From a virus, in the IMG/VR virus record IMGVR_UViG_3300023119_000152, positions 1 through 21,063 of that record: 21,063 nt of DNA; one strand, given 5' to 3'. The notes beneath the pieces were generated by a model, which did not search any database, was not told where the DNA came from, and saw only the letters and a program-made list of their open reading frames with translations. Made by a program: the position numbers and the translations under genes. Positions 8,758 through 14,362 of the stretch are shown here, piece after piece. Each line of letters opens with the position of its first letter. The stretch's first letter is position 1.

Positions 8758-9159
8758 TCATTGATAGGGGTTTGGAATAATCATGTAGTTTTGATCAACA
8801 ACCACAACTTTGCTCTTTTTGGCTTCTTGAGGTGTGAAGAAAGACTTTTCACCACCATGGCCTTTACCTTTTGTCTTATCACCAATCTTATACATTAGCT
8901 TGATCGCAAGTTGACTGACTGGTGTAAAGATAATTTTACCATCTGAATTCACTCGACGCATGACAGTGGGATTAGCATCTTTTTCCATTGAAGTAATAAG
9001 ACGGGGCTTGCTGAAATCACTGACGACTTTTCCTTCTTTGTTGATTTTGTATTCAGTTTCTTTGAGTTTTTCACGAATATCCTTTTCTGGTTTATTTTCC
9101 CAATCTTGAATAAATTCTTGCCAGGCTTTCTTCAGTTCAGAGTTTGTTATAAAAGCCAT
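8758..9159 (-). CDS. Hypothetical early protein
   Basis: The 133-residue soluble protein opens MAFITNSELKKAWQEF and has an AGAGGA site six bases before its ATG. The N-terminal half is helical and charged. The middle has SKPRLITSMEKD followed by PVSQLAIKLMYKIG and a flexible Gly/Lys stretch KTKGKGHGGEK. No family recognised. Its start overlaps the end of the 46-residue gene by 13 bases, so it is translated within the same early operon. Confidence 0.75.
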   Translation of the reverse strand: MAFITNSELKKAWQEFIQDWENKPEKDIREKLKETEYKINKEGKVVSDFSKPRLITSMEKDANPTVMRRVNSDGKIIFTPVSQLAIKLMYKIGDKTKGKGHGGEKSFFTPQEAKKSKVVVVDQNYMIIPNPYQ

Positions 9160-9287
9160 TTTTCATCCTCTGTTAAAGTTATGCGACGTTCAGCAATCAT
9201 TTCAGCAAGATGTTCAGAAGCAAGTTCTTCCCAGTCTTCTTCAGTGAGATAGTCTTCTCGGTCAAAAGAATCTTTTTCGTATGTCAT
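9147..9287 (-). CDS. Small acidic hypothetical protein
   Basis: This 46-residue protein, MTYEKDSFDREDYLTEEDWE then LASEHLAEMIAERR, is very acidic and probably a single long helix. GGAG lies six bases before the ATG, directly after the stop of the upstream gene, and its end overlaps the next gene by 13 bases. Second gene of the early operon. Function unknown; acidic mini-proteins of phages often bind host enzymes, but nothing specific is visible. Confidence 0.7.
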   Translation of the reverse strand: MTYEKDSFDREDYLTEEDWEELASEHLAEMIAERRITLTEDEKWLL

Positions 9288-9289
9288 AA

Positions 9290-9556
9290 TTATCTCCAAT
9301 CTTTCTTGTCGCCCATCCATTCATTGTAAGCGTAGCCAGCACGATATGCTTCGATCTGCTCTGCGGTCATATCAGCTTCGAAAATATGTGTGCCACGGAT
9401 TTTGGAACCACCTTTCCAATAGTTTGGTTCTTCGGGTCGGTAGTAATAACTATCACATGAACCTACATCAAATGGAGATCCATGAGATTGGTCATACTTC
9501 TCTTTCAAGGCTTGCATCTGCTGATGCTGGTCTTTCGAAAGAATTTGAATCTGCAT
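9290..9556 (-). CDS. Conserved small phage early protein
   Basis: The 88-residue form starts at the ATG at 9556, preceded by AAAGGTAAGT. An upstream in-frame TTG at 9580 has no such site and lies almost at the predicted transcription start, so it is rejected. The protein has the pattern SCDSYYYRPEEPNYW..G, then AEQIEAYRAGY, and ends KKDWR. I recognise this as a widespread small phage protein family of unknown function. It is the first gene after the early promoter at 9589-9625 and leads a four-gene early operon. Confidence 0.75.
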   Translation of the reverse strand: MQIQILSKDQHQQMQALKEKYDQSHGSPFDVGSCDSYYYRPEEPNYWKGGSKIRGTHIFEADMTAEQIEAYRAGYAYNEWMGDKKDWR

Positions 9557-9588
9557 ACTTACCTTTGTTGAGGTTGTCAATCACTCAC

Positions 9589-9625
9589 TATGATCAGATC
9601 ATAGCAGACTGACAGGAAATGTCAA
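9589..9625 (-). promoter_or_regulatory. Early sigma70-type promoter P1 with palindromic -10 region
   Basis: On the minus strand TTGACA (9625-9620), a 16-base spacer and TATGAT (9603-9598). The -10 is the left half of the perfect palindrome TATGATCTGATCATA (9589-9603). A T/A-rich stretch lies upstream of the -35, like an UP element. It drives the operon starting at 9556. Confidence 0.85.
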
Positions 9626-9634
9626 GGGATTTTT

Positions 9635-10009
9635 TTAATTTATTGAAAAGGGGGAAACTTCGAATTCAGCAACACTGCTGCGGTTGTATTCGAAATGGCT
9701 TCTCTGCTTGAAGTACCACTTTTCGAAAACGGGATTACCGAATTCGTCTTCATCGACGGCAACATAGGCTAAGGTTTTTAGGACTCTACCATAGCGGAAG
9801 CCGCTGTCAAGGCAGTGACCGTTGTCGGAGAAATATGGGGTTGAAACCCAGATTTTGTGGGGAAGTTCGGCTTTATGCTCGGCACCCCAGCCCTCTGTCT
9901 CACGATTCTCGGAGTATTCAAAGAGATGACCGTTCTCTTTCTCATCGAAGCGACCAAGAATTGAAGAATCACCGGTGCGAAAGTAGGTTGAGGTATCTGC
10001 AAATGCCAT
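9635..10009 (-). CDS. Hypothetical early protein, paralogue of the 13127-13384 gene
   Basis: The 124-residue protein starts MAFADTS behind GAGAG six bases upstream. It shares with the product at 13127-13384 the pattern MA[FL]A, then GRF.EKE....L[FY]EYS.N, then [LF]PHKI, then a strand ending in V.VD and FE.W. The two are therefore homologous within this genome. It contains many aromatics and no membrane segment, so it is probably a small beta-rich domain. Sole gene of the transcript from promoter P2. Function unknown. Confidence 0.75.
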   Translation of the reverse strand: MAFADTSTYFRTGDSSILGRFDEKENGHLFEYSENRETEGWGAEHKAELPHKIWVSTPYFSDNGHCLDSGFRYGRVLKTLAYVAVDEDEFGNPVFEKWYFKQRSHFEYNRSSVAEFEVSPFSIN

Positions 10010-10046
10010 ATGAATCTCTCAGTGGAGGTTGATGTGTCTCAATCAC

Positions 10047-10083
10047 TATGATCAGATCATATCAGACTGGCAGAAAATGTCAA
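10047..10083 (-). promoter_or_regulatory. Early sigma70-type promoter P2 with palindromic -10 region
   Basis: TTGACA (10083-10078), 16-base spacer, TATGAT (10061-10056) on the minus strand, with the perfect 15-base palindrome at 10047-10061. It reads into the gene starting at 10009. Confidence 0.85.
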
Positions 10084-10086
10084 GAA

Positions 10087-10353
10087 TTATTTGTCTACCA
10101 TTCCCGAAATGTCAGATGGTTTCCAGTTTTTATTCACTTTCAAAAACTCTTTAATTGGATCGTCTCGGAGTGAGAAAATTTGCACTGCCTCATACTTCTT
10201 AGGCGCTTTTTCTCCTTGTGGACGAACCAAGAACCCAATTCTTGCTCCTGCTTTACTCATCAAATCTTTTAGTTCTAATTTCACTGCTTTTGATTCTTTT
10301 GATTCATTTACTATACGGTTCACGTCTTGAACGAGTTTCTTACTGATTTCCAT
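10087..10353 (-). CDS. Leader-bearing protein (..VNRIVNE..), putative capsid-targeted cargo
   Basis: The 88-residue protein starts behind TAGGAAAAATCA. Its N-terminus, MEISKKLVQDVNRIVNE, matches the leader shared by four proteins at 15224-16833, with a V-N-E that could be a prohead protease site. The remainder (LKDLMSKAGARIGFLV, then APKKYEAVQIFSLRDDPIKE) looks like a small alpha/beta domain, unrecognised. It is the only gene between two early transcription units that has a late promoter (10396-10403) directly upstream, which fits a virion protein. Packaging and injection are inferred from the leader and the late promoter. Confidence 0.7.
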   Translation of the reverse strand: MEISKKLVQDVNRIVNESKESKAVKLELKDLMSKAGARIGFLVRPQGEKAPKKYEAVQIFSLRDDPIKEFLKVNKNWKPSDISGMVDK

Positions 10354-10394
10354 TGATTTTTCCTAAGTTACGGTATAAAATATAATTACTGCAA

Positions 10395-10565
10395 CTATTT
10401 ATCAGAAAAATTTCTTGGTTTGAAAGTTACTTCTGTGAATCGCCCTGTGCTTTCCCAGAAAGATGAGATGTTTCTTGCTGCTACGATTCCTTTGACTTCT
10501 GTCACATCGAGCAACTGTCCGTTTGCGTAGCCGAAGATTGTGTATTTTGTCTTTCGTAGGTTCAT
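10395..10565 (-). CDS. Small hypothetical early protein
   Basis: The 56-residue protein starts at ATG 10565 with GCGAG upstream; a GTG at 10598 lies inside the promoter and is rejected. The sequence, MNLRKTKYTIFGYANGQLLD and then TEVKGIVAARNI, suggests a short beta-rich fold. Sole gene behind promoter P3. The last codons (GAT AAA TAG) also form the late promoter of the next gene. Function unknown. Confidence 0.65.
   Translation of the reverse strand: MNLRKTKYTIFGYANGQLLDVTEVKGIVAARNISSFWESTGRFTEVTFKPRNFSDK
10396..10403 (-). promoter_or_regulatory. T4-type late promoter octamer GATAAATA
   Basis: This is a one-base variant of the T4 late octamer, on the minus strand, overlapping the last codons and TAG stop of the 56-residue gene. 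It faces the leader-bearing gene that starts at 10353. Confidence 0.55.
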
Positions 10566-10598
10566 GGTCAAATCTCGCTGGGGTTGATAATCAATCAC

Positions 10599-10635
10599 TA
10601 TGATCAGATCATATCAGACTGGTCAGAAATGTCAA
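10599..10635 (-). promoter_or_regulatory. Early sigma70-type promoter P3 with palindromic -10 region
   Basis: TTGACA (10635-10630), 16-base spacer, TATGAT (10613-10608), with the perfect palindrome at 10599-10613 on the minus strand. A run of T on the + strand (A on the transcribed strand) sits just upstream of the -35. It reads into the gene starting at 10565. Confidence 0.85.
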
Positions 10636-10646
10636 GAACTTTTTTT

Positions 10647-10724
10647 TGGTGGGCCCTCTCGGACTTGAACCGAGGACCATCCCGTTATGAGCGGGGTGCT
10701 ACTAACCAACTGAGCTAAGGGCCC
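10647..10724 (-). tRNA. tRNA-Ile(CAU), tRNA-Ile2 type
   Basis: The minus strand folds as a complete tRNA: acceptor GGGCCCT/AGGGCCC, D-arm TTAGCTCAGTTGG, anticodon loop CTCATAA, T-arm GGTTCAAGTCC, and an encoded 3' ACCA. The anticodon is CAT. The body resembles E. coli tRNA-Ile2 (which begins GGCCCCTTAGCTCAG) more than initiator or elongator tRNA-Met, so after lysidine modification by host TilS it would read AUA. AUA is common in AT-rich phage genes and rare in many hosts. It lies at the end of the operon that starts at promoter P4. Confidence 0.9.
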
Positions 10725-10730
10725 ATATTT

Positions 10731-11057
10731 TTATGGTAGAAAAAACTCTTTGAGGTGTTGTCCTAATGACATCATGACAGTACCTAATAGGAATACATTT
10801 AATACAACAAGGCTTCGGTCATTCCAATTAGCAGCAACCATTGCCCATAATGTCAATCCTATAGCAGTGAATACCAAATTAAAAGGTGGTAATGAAAGAT
10901 TGGTAAGGAGTGTGCCAACAATAAGAAAGAAATTGCCGATCCATTTTGCCCAATAAGTCCAGTCATCAGTGGGTGTGACAATCTTTGTTAACTGTGGATC
11001 ATTCTCAATAATTTGTTCTACATCTACAGTAAGATTATCTATTTGCTGTTCTGACAT
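10731..11057 (-). CDS. Small three-span membrane protein
   Basis: The 108-residue protein starts MSEQQIDNLT; its ATG overlaps the TAA of the gene before it (TAATG), which supports this start over a longer reading of the frame. After a polar N-terminal 35 residues there are three predicted membrane helices at about 38-54, 58-77 and 83-98, joined by short loops including SLPPFNLVF and ANWNDRSL. The layout recalls small phage and bacterial inner-membrane proteins of unknown role with W....D.....N motifs. Third gene of the P4 operon, just before the tRNA. Confidence 0.7.
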   Translation of the reverse strand: MSEQQIDNLTVDVEQIIENDPQLTKIVTPTDDWTYWAKWIGNFFLIVGTLLTNLSLPPFNLVFTAIGLTLWAMVAANWNDRSLVVLNVFLLGTVMMSLGQHLKEFFLP

Positions 11058-11224
11058 TATAAAGCTTTTTCTTTGTCTTTTAACTTTTCGAGTAGGAGCA
11101 AAACCATTGTTTGCAATTGATCCGAGTTTTTTTGCTCCTTCTTCAGCTTCTCCTCCATCTCCTCCATCGCATCCTTCCACCCGGCGGTGTAAACCTTGTC
11201 ATAATCAAAGTTTTGCTTTGCCAT
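11057..11224 (-). CDS. Small coiled-coil hypothetical protein
   Basis: The 55-residue protein starts MAKQNFDYDKVYTAGWKD and continues as a Glu/Lys/Leu-rich helix, very likely a coiled coil. Its ATG lies three bases after the previous stop (TGATTATG), so it is probably translationally coupled; no strong ribosome binding site is visible. Longer readings extend into the upstream gene. Function unknown. Confidence 0.6.
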   Translation of the reverse strand: MAKQNFDYDKVYTAGWKDAMEEMEEKLKKEQKNSDQLQTMVLLLLEKLKDKEKAL

Positions 11225-11226
11225 AA

Positions 11227-11463
11227 TCAAACTTTTGGTGTGGTGTAAACAGAAAGAGCCACATTGCCACAGCATCTCACGATACCATCTTTGATATAGT
11301 CTCGCAACTCTTGGCTGGTTTCCATGTGGCGGCAGAACAGGTCATGGCTCATCTCTGCCATGTCTGCGGCTTTGTCGAAGGCTGCGGGAAGCCAGGCTGC
11401 CTGAGCAGGGGTGAGGTTCATCAGGGTGGCGAGTTTCAGGAGTTTTTGTTCACGAAGAAACAT
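11227..11463 (-). CDS. Hypothetical early protein
   Basis: The chosen start gives 78 residues (MFLREQKLLKLATLMNLTPA) with GAG eight bases upstream. An ATG at 11475 would add four residues but has no ribosome binding site, and a GTG at 11493 is too close to the transcription start. The protein is helical, with PAAFDKAADMAEMSHDLF and ELRDYIKDGIVRCCGN. No family recognised. First gene of the P4 operon, which continues through a coiled-coil protein and a membrane protein to the tRNA. Confidence 0.65.
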   Translation of the reverse strand: MFLREQKLLKLATLMNLTPAQAAWLPAAFDKAADMAEMSHDLFCRHMETSQELRDYIKDGIVRCCGNVALSVYTTPKV

Positions 11464-11499
11464 AGCGAATCTCATTGTAGGTTGGTCAATCACTCACTC

Positions 11500-11536
11500 A
11501 ATGATCAGATCATAGCAGACTGGTCAGAAATGTCAA
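11500..11536 (-). promoter_or_regulatory. Early sigma70-type promoter P4 with palindromic -10 region
   Basis: TTGACA (11536-11531), 16-base spacer, TATGAT (11514-11509) on the minus strand. The palindrome is one base pair shorter at its outer edge here (ATGATCAGATCAT, 11501-11513). It reads into the gene starting at 11463. Confidence 0.85.
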
Positions 11537-11544
11537 GAACTTTT

Positions 11545-11868
11545 TTAATCACCTCTTTGTAATTTTCGAAGTTCATCATAAAGAACATCAAAATCTACAG
11601 GCTCTCCCAAGCGTCGAATCACTCCATAAACTTGACTATATTCTAAATCAAATTTGTCTGCGATTTGTTCTACAAATTCTTTTTTATTTTGAACTGGTTT
11701 GCGAGAAGGTCCATATATCAAACCATCATCTTCACCTGCTTCACGATAACGTCTATCAATATTATTTGTAGGAATATTTCCTTGAGGTCTTGCGACATTA
11801 TCCATTCCTCCCCATTTTCCTTCCATCACACGATGAACACTTTGAATAAACTCCGAGTAACTTTTCAT
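11545..11868 (-). CDS. Leader-bearing protein (MKSYSEFIQ..), putative capsid-targeted cargo
   Basis: The 107-residue protein starts behind AAAGGAAATCA. MKSYSEFIQSVHRVMEG is close to the T4 capsid-targeting leader (MKTYQEFIAE in T4 internal proteins, from memory), and V-M-E before G18 could be a cleavage site. The middle is polar and probably disordered. The C-terminal ~45 residues (KKEFVEQIADKFDLEYSQVY, GVIRRLGEPVD) look like a small helical or helix-turn-helix-like domain (weak). It has its own late promoter, which lies inside a hairpin of the leader. Injection is inferred. Confidence 0.7.
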   Translation of the reverse strand: MKSYSEFIQSVHRVMEGKWGGMDNVARPQGNIPTNNIDRRYREAGEDDGLIYGPSRKPVQNKKEFVEQIADKFDLEYSQVYGVIRRLGEPVDFDVLYDELRKLQRGD

Positions 11869-11879
11869 TGATTTCCTTT

Positions 11880-11911
11880 GATAAAGTAAATGTAATTATT
11901 TACTATTTATC
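11880..11911 (-). promoter_or_regulatory. Late promoter GATAAATA embedded in a leader hairpin
   Basis: The octamer GATAAATA is at 11911-11904 on the minus strand and overlaps the TGA of the upstream gene. The left arm 11911-11898 (GATAAATAGTAAAT) can pair with 11891-11880 (ATTTACTTTATC) over 12 base pairs with a two-base bulge and a six-base loop. The stem ends right next to the ribosome binding site AAAGGA. Late RNA, starting near 11898, would lack the left arm; readthrough RNA would contain it. Confidence 0.65.
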
Positions 11912-12173
11912 AAAAACAATATTCACTCACATAATTCTGAGCTAGTTCAGCTTTTCTTTTACGACCAGCTTCGAAAGCAGCATAGGCAATTGAATGCTTG
12001 ACATGAGGATTTGCAAAATCTTTGCGACAACCAAGCCAGTAGGCATTGCGACAGGGTGTAAGTGGTGCTGCTTCAGAGGTATAAATTCTCATGGCTTCTT
12101 CGAGTGAAAGATCCATGAATCTCTTTAATGTTTCACGATATTTGCGAACAGACCAAGATACATGCTTTTTCAT
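11910..12173 (-). CDS. Hypothetical early protein
   Basis: The 87-residue protein (MKKHVSWSVRKYRETLKRFM) follows TGGAG and its ATG overlaps the stop of the 34-residue membrane gene by one base. It contains PLTPCRNAYWLGCRKDF followed by HSIAYAAFEAGRKRKAEL, a pattern of a small phage family in which an A..AF.AG helix recurs. Function unknown. Third gene of the transcript from promoter P5. Confidence 0.7.
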   Translation of the reverse strand: MKKHVSWSVRKYRETLKRFMDLSLEEAMRIYTSEAAPLTPCRNAYWLGCRKDFANPHVKHSIAYAAFEAGRKRKAELAQNYVSEYCF

Positions 12174-12277
12174 TATATGCTCCAGTAAAAATTCATATAC
12201 ACAAAGGTGATGAAAGAAGGTCCAAAAATCATCAGAATCATACCAATCAGAGGTAAGAGAGATTCACGCTTTTTCAT
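12173..12277 (-). CDS. 34-residue single-span membrane protein
   Basis: This short gene lies between two larger ones and overlaps both: its ATG is inside the last codons of the gene upstream and its TAA shares a base with the ATG of the gene downstream. It encodes MKKRESLLPL, then a hydrophobic helix (IGMILMIFGPSFITFVYM), then NFYWSI. AGAAG is a weak ribosome binding site before it. The perfect stop/start coupling on both sides supports it as real. Function unknown; basic N-terminus and one helix suggest an inner-membrane mini-protein. Confidence 0.6.
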   Translation of the reverse strand: MKKRESLLPLIGMILMIFGPSFITFVYMNFYWSI

Positions 12278-12635
12278 TAAGAACTTCTTTTAAATTCTTT
12301 TCCATTTCTTCATCAACGTCCCAGAAGATCCAATCACCATTATTCAACAGAACATAGATATATTCACAGCCATAGTCTAAAGCAATATTACTGTAAAGTT
12401 CGCCTCTGGTTTCACAGACTTCTTTCATTTCATGATAAGCACTTGACTTCGTTTCAGCAACTGTTTCGGCTAAAGCAGAAAAGCCTTGGAGGTCAACGAG
12501 GTCACGAATATTTTCTGAATTGTAATGCTTGAGGAGAGTTGCGCCAACACCTTCAGGATAACCATCCCAGTGGCAGTAGCAGCCTGAATACATACCATTC
12601 TTCATTTCGTAAGCGATATAACTTCTTGTTCCCAT
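12264..12635 (-). CDS. Conserved MGTRSYI-family phage protein
   Basis: The 123-residue form starts at the ATG at 12635 with AGAGGT just upstream; a longer reading from a TTG inside the promoter is rejected. It opens MGTRSYIAYEMKNG and has YCHWDGYPEGVG followed by LLKHY. I recognise this MGTRS...CHWDGYPEG signature as a common small phage and bacterial family of unknown function. The C-terminus has YIYVLLNNGDWIFWDVDEE. First gene of the P5 operon, probably an early host-interaction or accessory protein. Confidence 0.8.
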   Translation of the reverse strand: MGTRSYIAYEMKNGMYSGCYCHWDGYPEGVGATLLKHYNSENIRDLVDLQGFSALAETVAETKSSAYHEMKEVCETRGELYSNIALDYGCEYIYVLLNNGDWIFWDVDEEMEKNLKEVLNEKA

Positions 12636-12669
12636 GATACCTCTGTTGTTGGGGAAAGTAAACTCACTC

Positions 12670-12706
12670 AATGATCAGATCATATCAGATTGGCGGAAAA
12701 AGTCAA
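12670..12706 (-). promoter_or_regulatory. Early sigma70-type promoter P5 with palindromic -10 region
   Basis: TTGACT (12706-12701), 16-base spacer, TATGAT (12684-12679) on the minus strand, with ATGATCAGATCAT at 12671-12683. The -35 differs from the other copies by one base. It reads into the MGTRS gene that starts at 12635. Confidence 0.8.
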
Positions 12707-12797
12707 GGGATTTTTTTAAAAAAATCGAACCATGAATGTAGGGCACAAGAATCACCAATAGACAAAAAACTTTGAATGCGAGTATATAGTATTTCAT
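12675..12797 (-). CDS. Possible 40-residue membrane peptide
   Basis: An ATG at 12797 opens MKYYILAFKVFCLLVILVPY followed by a short polar tail, with one strong hydrophobic helix. It is the only candidate in the space between the hairpin at 12821-12839 and promoter P5. Against it: no ribosome binding site is visible and the last codons run across P5. It may be a chance open frame. Confidence 0.3.
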   Translation of the reverse strand: MKYYILAFKVFCLLVILVPYIHGSIFLKKSLDFFRQSDMI

Positions 12798-12820
12798 AGG
12801 TTGTCGACACGGTGAGTAAA

Positions 12821-12839
12821 GGCCAGCATGTTGCTGGCC
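12821..12839 (-). terminator. Terminator-like perfect hairpin
   Basis: GGCCAGCA and TGCTGGCC form a perfect 8-base-pair GC-rich stem with a 3-base loop, seven bases after the TAA of the 12847-13122 gene. On the minus strand it is followed by TTTACT, a weak U-tract. It probably ends the transcript containing the lipoprotein and its two followers, or stabilises its 3' end. Confidence 0.55.
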
Positions 12840-12846
12840 AGTGGAG

Positions 12847-13122
12847 TTAGAAATTAGAAATGTATTGTGGTGTATCGTAACCGCTCTGAAGCAAGTCAAC
12901 AACAGCAGAGAGATAGGTGACATGCTCATCTTCGTTTGATGGGCCAAATCCTACAGTTTTTGCCTGATTACCACGAACATAGCCAGTTTCGGTCAAAGCA
13001 TCATCAATGTAATAAAACACCTCGTCAGCATCATCTGGTTGAAGGTCATGTAAATCAATCAACACATCACCTTTTTGCTCACGAACATGATTGAATTGAT
13101 CAACAACTGAAGATAAAGACAT
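12847..13122 (-). CDS. Hypothetical acidic protein
   Basis: The 91-residue protein follows a strong AAAAGGAG that lies over the stop codon of the gene before it. It opens MSLSSVVDQFNHVREQKGDV and has LHDLQPDDADEVFYYIDDAL. It is acidic and soluble, with an alpha/beta look (central strand VLIDL), and no recognised family. Last gene of a three-gene unit behind the lipoprotein; a GC-rich hairpin follows seven bases later. Confidence 0.7.
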   Translation of the reverse strand: MSLSSVVDQFNHVREQKGDVLIDLHDLQPDDADEVFYYIDDALTETGYVRGNQAKTVGFGPSNEDEHVTYLSAVVDLLQSGYDTPQYISNF

Positions 13123-13126
13123 AATG

Positions 13127-13384
13127 TTACTCCTTTTTAGAATTCATAATACGGTGGCTGTTGTCAAGCATCAGCCACGTTTCAAAAGAAGGTGCTGTTG
13201 AATCAACAACAACCTTTGCACGAGAAAACATCACGTTACCATAATAATAATGACCATCATCATATATTTTATGAGGAAACTCAAACCTCGTCTCCTCATC
13301 GTTATTCGAATATTCGTATAACTTTCTTGATTCCTTTTCAATAAATCTACCGACAACACATACCGAATTAGGTGCGAGTGCCAT
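13127..13384 (-). CDS. Hypothetical protein, paralogue of the 9635-10009 gene
   Basis: I chose the ATG at 13384 (85 residues) because it gives MALAPNS, matching MAFADTS of the paralogue; the ATG at 13393 is three codons longer, and neither has a clear ribosome binding site. Shared blocks are GRF.EKE....L.EYS.N, FPHKI, and FETW near the end. The shared glycine and aromatic positions suggest the same beta-rich fold. It follows the lipoprotein gene by 12 bases and so could be read from both early P6 readthrough and the late promoter at 14000-14007. Confidence 0.7.
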   Translation of the reverse strand: MALAPNSVCVVGRFIEKESRKLYEYSNNDEETRFEFPHKIYDDGHYYYGNVMFSRAKVVVDSTAPSFETWLMLDNSHRIMNSKKE

Positions 13385-13396
13385 ATAGTTCATATG

Positions 13397-13963
13397 TTAG
13401 AGATTGTCAAGATTAGCCACGGGTCCTTCTGGTATTGCGGCTTTTTTAAGATGTTGAGTCGCAGATTTCACAGACTTGGTCGGAACACGAACCATCGCAA
13501 ATGCTGAATAACCAAGTTGTTCATTTTGATCAAACACTGGTTCTACCCAAGTTCTCCATGCTGAAATTTTTGAGATCACACTTCGGCTGGTGGTCTTATT
13601 TTTCTCTTTCGTTGCATAGCTTTGATTGATTACATTTGTACTAGCAGATTGAGCAACATTCATTTCTGAATAATCCATGTCAATGGATTGTGTGATATAC
13701 TCACTCAACCGAAAAGAAGCATCACGATAGGCGTGTTTTTTTGCTTCACGTTCAGTATCAAAGACCATTGATTGACCAACTTGGTAAATAAAGTCACCTT
13801 CTTCCCACATACCTTGTTGAGTCCATTCAGGCCTGGCATCTGTTAATTCCTGATTGTATCGCATTCGCTCCATAGGATTTGACGGATCATTCGGCAGAGT
13901 TACTTGTGAACAACCGGCTGACAATAGAGCAATTGCGATTGCAAATAACATATATTTTTTCAT
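13397..13963 (-). CDS. LPP20-like outer-envelope lipoprotein
   Basis: The 188-residue protein starts behind AAGGAG. Residues 1-17 are a lipoprotein signal peptide (MKKYMLFAIAIALLSAG) with the lipidated cysteine at C18. The mature part has RPEWTQQGMWEEGDFIYQVG followed by an A..AYRDA..RLSEYI helix, the pattern of LPP20-type lipoproteins and related flagellar/peptidoglycan-associated proteins; it probably sits on the periplasmic side of the outer membrane. Its leader has a late promoter (14000-14007) inside a hairpin. Phage lipoproteins often serve in lysis (spanins) or superinfection exclusion; at this size exclusion or envelope modification is more likely than a spanin. That role is inferred. 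Confidence 0.75.
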   Translation of the reverse strand: MKKYMLFAIAIALLSAGCSQVTLPNDPSNPMERMRYNQELTDARPEWTQQGMWEEGDFIYQVGQSMVFDTEREAKKHAYRDASFRLSEYITQSIDMDYSEMNVAQSASTNVINQSYATKEKNKTTSRSVISKISAWRTWVEPVFDQNEQLGYSAFAMVRVPTKSVKSATQHLKKAAIPEGPVANLDNL

Positions 13964-13984
13964 AAAATTCTCCTTATTATAAAA

Positions 13985-14007
13985 ATAAAAACACTCTGTT
14001 ATTTATC
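13985..14007 (-). promoter_or_regulatory. Late promoter GATAAATA embedded in a leader hairpin
   Basis: GATAAATA (14007-14000, minus strand) overlaps the TAA of the upstream gene. ATAAATAACA (14006-13997) can pair with TGTTTTTAT (13993-13985), nine base pairs with one bulge and a GAG loop. The stem is AT-rich and weak and ends about nine bases before the ribosome binding site at 13975-13970. Late RNA would start near 13994 and lack the left arm. Confidence 0.5.
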
Positions 14008-14338
14008 TTTTAGACCTTTCAACAATATAAACGGCAACTCGTTCAGCCTTATCTAAAGGTAGATAACATTGATATTCTCCAACATATGTTTCATGAGCTA
14101 CACGTGAGCCTCGTCCTCTTCGACGGATTGAATAATTCTTGAGAGGATTTCTTTTTCTTAGATGAGAAATAAATTCTTGAAGAGATTCCAATTGGTCATT
14201 CACATCAGTTTCACCTATCTTGATTGAAGTCTGTCCGTAAGGATTACGAATTTTGTTAAAGCGGTCTAACATGATTTCTGTGAAAGCACAAATTAATTGC
14301 TTTTCTGTGAGTGTTCCGAGAACATCTCTTACTGACAT
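14003..14338 (-). CDS. Hypothetical early protein
   Basis: The 111-residue protein starts behind AGGAG six bases before ATG. It opens MSVRDVLGTLTEKQLICAFT, is helical in its first half, and has a basic stretch NYSIRRRGRGSRVAHETYVG that could contact nucleic acid. No family recognised. Only gene between promoter P6 and the late promoter of the lipoprotein; its last codons and stop form part of that late promoter. Confidence 0.7.
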   Translation of the reverse strand: MSVRDVLGTLTEKQLICAFTEIMLDRFNKIRNPYGQTSIKIGETDVNDQLESLQEFISHLRKRNPLKNYSIRRRGRGSRVAHETYVGEYQCYLPLDKAERVAVYIVERSKR

Positions 14339-14362
14339 AAGCTTCTCCTAGAGATTGTTGAC

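Noticed and set aside
9557-9580. Longer start (TTG at 9580) for the 9290-9556 gene; likewise GTG 10598, GTG 11493 and TTG 12671 for three other early genes
   Set aside because: These codons lie in or next to the early promoters, near or before the predicted transcription start, and lack ribosome binding sites.
9346-10032. Plus-strand open frames across the early genes
   Set aside because: They are antisense to genes with promoters and ribosome binding sites and show no family pattern.
10647-10724. Initiator or elongator tRNA-Met for the CAT-anticodon tRNA
   Set aside because: The acceptor and D-arm sequence follow tRNA-Ile2; the first acceptor pair is intact, unlike a bacterial initiator.
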